Shown piece after piece: positions 15,187 to 16,515 of a DNA stretch of 16,515 bases. The stretch is from Sphingobium sp. Lineage in GTDB: Bacteria; Pseudomonadota; Alphaproteobacteria; Sphingomonadales; Sphingomonadaceae. The stretch's first letter is position 1, and each line of letters opens with the position of its first letter. The notes below the pieces were generated by a model. That model was not told the origin of the DNA and searched no databases. It worked only from the letters and a program-made list of their open reading frames with translations. Position numbers and translations under genes: made by a program. The stretch is from positions 1 through 16,515 of the forward strand of contig JASBTC010000114.1 of assembly GCA_030148625.1 (NCBI GenBank). The letters run 5' to 3'.

Positions 15187-15202
15187 CGCTCCGGAAGGAG
15201 CG
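15187..15202. repeat. Short 6-bp hairpin after the hydrolase gene
   Basis: CGCTCC (15187-15192) and GGAGCG (15197-15202) form a perfect stem around GGAA. It lies 42 nt after the hydrolase stop and is the first of three hairpins in this convergent gap. No T-run follows, so it is at best a weak terminator. Confidence 0.4.
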
Positions 15203-15228
15203 CAAACGAAATGGCCGGGCCGAGACCA

Positions 15229-15257
15229 GAGCGTTTCCACAATGAGCGGAAACGCTC
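15229..15257. terminator. Perfect 10-bp hairpin, likely terminator or dispersed palindrome
   Basis: GAGCGTTTCC (15229-15238) and GGAAACGCTC (15248-15257) pair perfectly around a 9-nt loop, and the plus strand continues CTATCTTT, a weak T-rich tail. It lies 84 nt after the hydrolase stop, so it may end that transcript. GAGCGTTTCC-type palindromes also occur as dispersed intergenic elements in alphaproteobacteria, so it may be a repeat copy as well. Confidence 0.55.
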
Positions 15258-15272
15258 CTATCTTTCGCGGTC

Positions 15273-15316
15273 GCATTTTCCGAGCCGTTGACCGTAAACG
15301 GTCAACTCGAAAATGC
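15273..15316. repeat. Two-tier long hairpin abutting the EF-hand gene stop
   Basis: The outer arms GCATTTTC (15273-15280) and GAAAATGC (15309-15316) pair over 8 bp. Inside, GTTGACCGT (15287-15295) and ACGGTCAAC (15298-15306) pair over 9 bp around a 2-nt centre. The structure starts 1 nt after the EF-hand stop codon on the minus strand. There is no T-run, so it may protect the mRNA 3' end or be a dispersed repeat rather than a classical terminator. Confidence 0.55.
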
Positions 15317-15317
15317 T

Positions 15318-15728
15318 CTATTTGCCGACGAAAAGCGTTGCCAGCGACTGTTCCTGGAGGCTCGCAATGCCGTCGCGATTGACGTCGGCCATGTCGAACA
15401 ATTGCAGCGGCCGGACCTGCGCCTCTTCGATCGTCACGCGACCGTCGCCATTGCTATCCGCACGCTCGAACCAGCGGCGACCGATATAGCCGAGCCCGGC
15501 ACCGGCCTTGTCGCCCTGGGCCGCGCGATACGCCTCGAATTCCGCCGGCTCCACATACCCGTCATGATTGGTGTCCATCTGGGCGAACTGTCGCTTGACG
15601 AAAACGACGACCTCGATCCGCTTGATCGGGCGTTCCCCCAGGGCGATCGCCGACTGTGCAGCTGCCGGCGAGGACAGGACGGCCTGCGCGCAGAACGCCA
15701 ACAACACAGCGGCCACGGTCCGGATCAT
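15318..15728 (-). CDS. Secreted three-EF-hand calcium-binding protein
   Basis: A 136-aa protein with a signal peptide (residues 1-25, ending PAAAQ) and three canonical EF-hand loops: DTNHDGYVEPAE (52-63), DSNGDGRVTIEE (91-102) and DVNRDGIASLQE (115-126). Each has Asp at loop positions 1 and 5, Gly at 6 and Glu at 12, so all three should bind calcium. No enzymatic domain is present. Small secreted EF-hand proteins of this kind are common in sphingomonads and xanthomonads, but their role is not established. The ATG at 15728 has GAGGGAA upstream at about 8 nt spacing. It stands alone, convergent with the hydrolase gene and separated from the tRNA by about 195 nt in which I see only a hairpin. 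Confidence 0.9.
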   Translation of the reverse strand: MIRTVAAVLLAFCAQAVLSSPAAAQSAIALGERPIKRIEVVVFVKRQFAQMDTNHDGYVEPAEFEAYRAAQGDKAGAGLGYIGRRWFERADSNGDGRVTIEEAQVRPLQLFDMADVNRDGIASLQEQSLATLFVGK

Positions 15729-15881
15729 GGGTCATTCCCTCGTAAAACGTCACCCTGGCGCCGTACGGCTGTCGGAAACGTGAATGGCCCCGGGGCAATC
15801 ATCGCGCGCAGGACCGAGAGACTGACCGTTTGAGTGGAGGCGCCCCGCGCCACCGCCGAGAGCGGATGGCCATCACGCCAC

Positions 15882-15902
15882 TCACCCTCAAGGAGAGGGT
15901 GA
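15882..15902 (-). terminator. 8-bp hairpin downstream of tRNA-Tyr
   Basis: TCACCCTC (15882-15889) and GAGGGTGA (15895-15902) form a perfect stem with a 5-nt loop, 20 nt downstream of the tRNA 3' end on the minus strand. No clear T-run follows the stem in that direction. It may stop or trim the tRNA transcript, or be a copy of the common CCCTC...GAGGG intergenic palindrome. Confidence 0.45.
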
Positions 15903-15922
15903 AACATTTCAATATCAAAGGA

Positions 15923-16008
15923 TGGTGGACAGGGCTGGATTCGAACCAGCGTACGCTTGCACGGGCAGATTTACAGTCTGCTGCCTTTAACCACTCGGCC
16001 ACCTGTCC
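15923..16008 (-). tRNA. tRNA-Tyr (anticodon GTA), CCA encoded
   Basis: The minus strand reads GGACAGG at the 5' end (16008-16002), pairing with CCTGTCC (15933-15927), then discriminator A and an encoded CCA (15925-15923). The D-arm begins TGGCCGAGTGGTT, the anticodon loop is CTGTAAA with GTA at 15974-15972, and the T-arm contains GGTTCGAATCC. The long variable arm is that of a class II tRNA, as expected for bacterial tRNA-Tyr. The total length is 86 nt including CCA. I see no second copy of its 3' end in the window, so nothing shows that it serves as an integration site here. Confidence 0.97.
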
Positions 16009-16034
16009 AGGGCGCCTGATGTCAGGAAGGCGGC

Positions 16035-16063
16035 TCAATGACGAAAGGGGGCTTGCCTGTCAA
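16035..16063 (-). promoter_or_regulatory. Possible tRNA-Tyr promoter
   Basis: A consensus -35 TTGACA reads on the minus strand at 16063-16058. With a 17-bp spacer the -10 would be CATTGA (16040-16035), a poor match. It ends 26 nt before the mature tRNA 5' end, a sensible distance. The -35 is convincing, the -10 is not. Confidence 0.38.
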
Positions 16064-16111
16064 CCGTGCCGCGGCCTACCGGTCACTCATCCAGGAGGGA
16101 GATCCCGTTTC

Positions 16112-16515
16112 ATGCGTCATGTTCTTGCCGCGCTGCTGCTTGCGTCCGTCGCCATCGTCCCGGCAAATGCCCAGAAATCCGCGCCCGACAAAGGTGCGTC
16201 GGCCGAAACCAACCGGATCATCGATGAGGGGCTGAACCACAGCGAGGTGATGCAGACCGCGCAATATCTGACCGATCGCATCGGCGGGCGGATGACCAAC
16301 TCGCCCGCGATGCGCGCGGCGGAGAAATGGACGCAGGAACAGTTCCGCCGTTACGGCCTGTCGAACGTGCGCGCCGATCCGTTCGAATTCGGGCGCGGCT
16401 GGTCGATCACCGCGTCGAGCGTGCGGATGACGAGCCCGCGTGACATCGTGCTCACCGCAATTCCGGTGGCCTGGACGCCGGGCACCAACGGCGCGATCAG
16501 CGCCGAGGTGATCGT
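16112..16515 (+). CDS. Exported peptidase, family M28-like (N-terminal part; cut by window edge)
   Basis: 134 codons are visible and the frame stays open to the window end. A cleavable signal peptide is clear (MRHVLAALLLASVAIVPANA, cut before Gln21). The mature start shows VMQTAQYLTDRIGGRMTNSP and MRAAEKWTQEQFRRYGLSNV, the usual N-terminal region of secreted M28-type zinc aminopeptidases, in which the catalytic metal site comes later, beyond this window. The ATG at 16112 has GGGAG 10 nt upstream as part of AGGAGGGAG. The family call rests on the N-terminal pattern alone; the M20 family is an alternative. The protein should act in the periplasm or outside the cell on peptides. Confidence 0.8.
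   Translation, partial: MRHVLAALLLASVAIVPANAQKSAPDKGASAETNRIIDEGLNHSEVMQTAQYLTDRIGGRMTNSPAMRAAEKWTQEQFRRYGLSNVRADPFEFGRGWSITASSVRMTSPRDIVLTAIPVAWTPGTNGAISAEVI

Noticed and set aside
15923..16008. tRNA-Tyr as a genomic-island attachment site bordering the accessory genes.
   Set aside because: No integrase gene and no repeat of the tRNA 3' end are visible in the window.
1..16515. CRISPR arrays, insertion sequences, phage genes or toxin-antitoxin pairs.
   Set aside because: No regularly spaced repeats, transposase, phage structural motifs or small paired ORFs were found on either strand.

Overview
The window looks like chromosomal DNA of a sphingomonad-type alphaproteobacterium. It is GC-rich, uses GTG and TTG starts now and then, and carries two large TonB-dependent outer-membrane receptors, each placed beside catabolic genes and an XRE-cupin regulator. 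That arrangement is typical of Sphingomonas, Sphingobium and Novosphingobium relatives. The genus is an inference, because no taxonomic marker gene is present.

Left block (1-7539, all on the minus strand) reads as one tight operon in transcription order: TonB-dependent receptor, XRE-cupin regulator, a free-standing 101-aa cupin, hydantoinase/oxoprolinase subunit A (hyuA-like), subunit B (hyuB-like), then a metal-dependent amidohydrolase cut by the window edge. The junctions are short: a GTGA overlap and gaps of 11, 11 and 31 nt. The likely job is uptake and ATP-driven opening of a cyclic amide or related compound, followed by hydrolysis of a further amide or ester bond. An ACTCAAA-N-TTTGAGT palindrome lies upstream of the receptor.

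Middle block (7832-13849) holds an ornithine-cyclodeaminase-fold reductase (Pyr2C-reductase or DauB-like, minus), a divergent XRE-cupin regulator (plus), a second, larger TonB receptor (minus) and a DAO-family FAD-dependent D-amino acid dehydrogenase close in sequence to DauA (minus). The dehydrogenase and the reductase could together turn a D-amino acid into its L form through an imino/keto intermediate. The dehydrogenase and receptor promoters share the operator-like motif CGAAA-N6-TTTCG, which ties them into one regulon.

Right block (13850-16515) looks like ordinary backbone: a membrane-anchored or secreted alpha/beta hydrolase (plus) with an unusual structured leader and a small overlapping ORF, a secreted three-EF-hand protein (minus), tRNA-Tyr(GTA) (minus), and the start of an exported peptidase resembling family M28 (plus). 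The hydrolase and the EF-hand gene converge on a gap filled with three perfect hairpins.

Taken together, the left and middle blocks look like two linked scavenging systems for non-standard amino-acid derivatives (cyclic amides and D-amino acids), each with its own outer-membrane receptor and cupin-type sensor.
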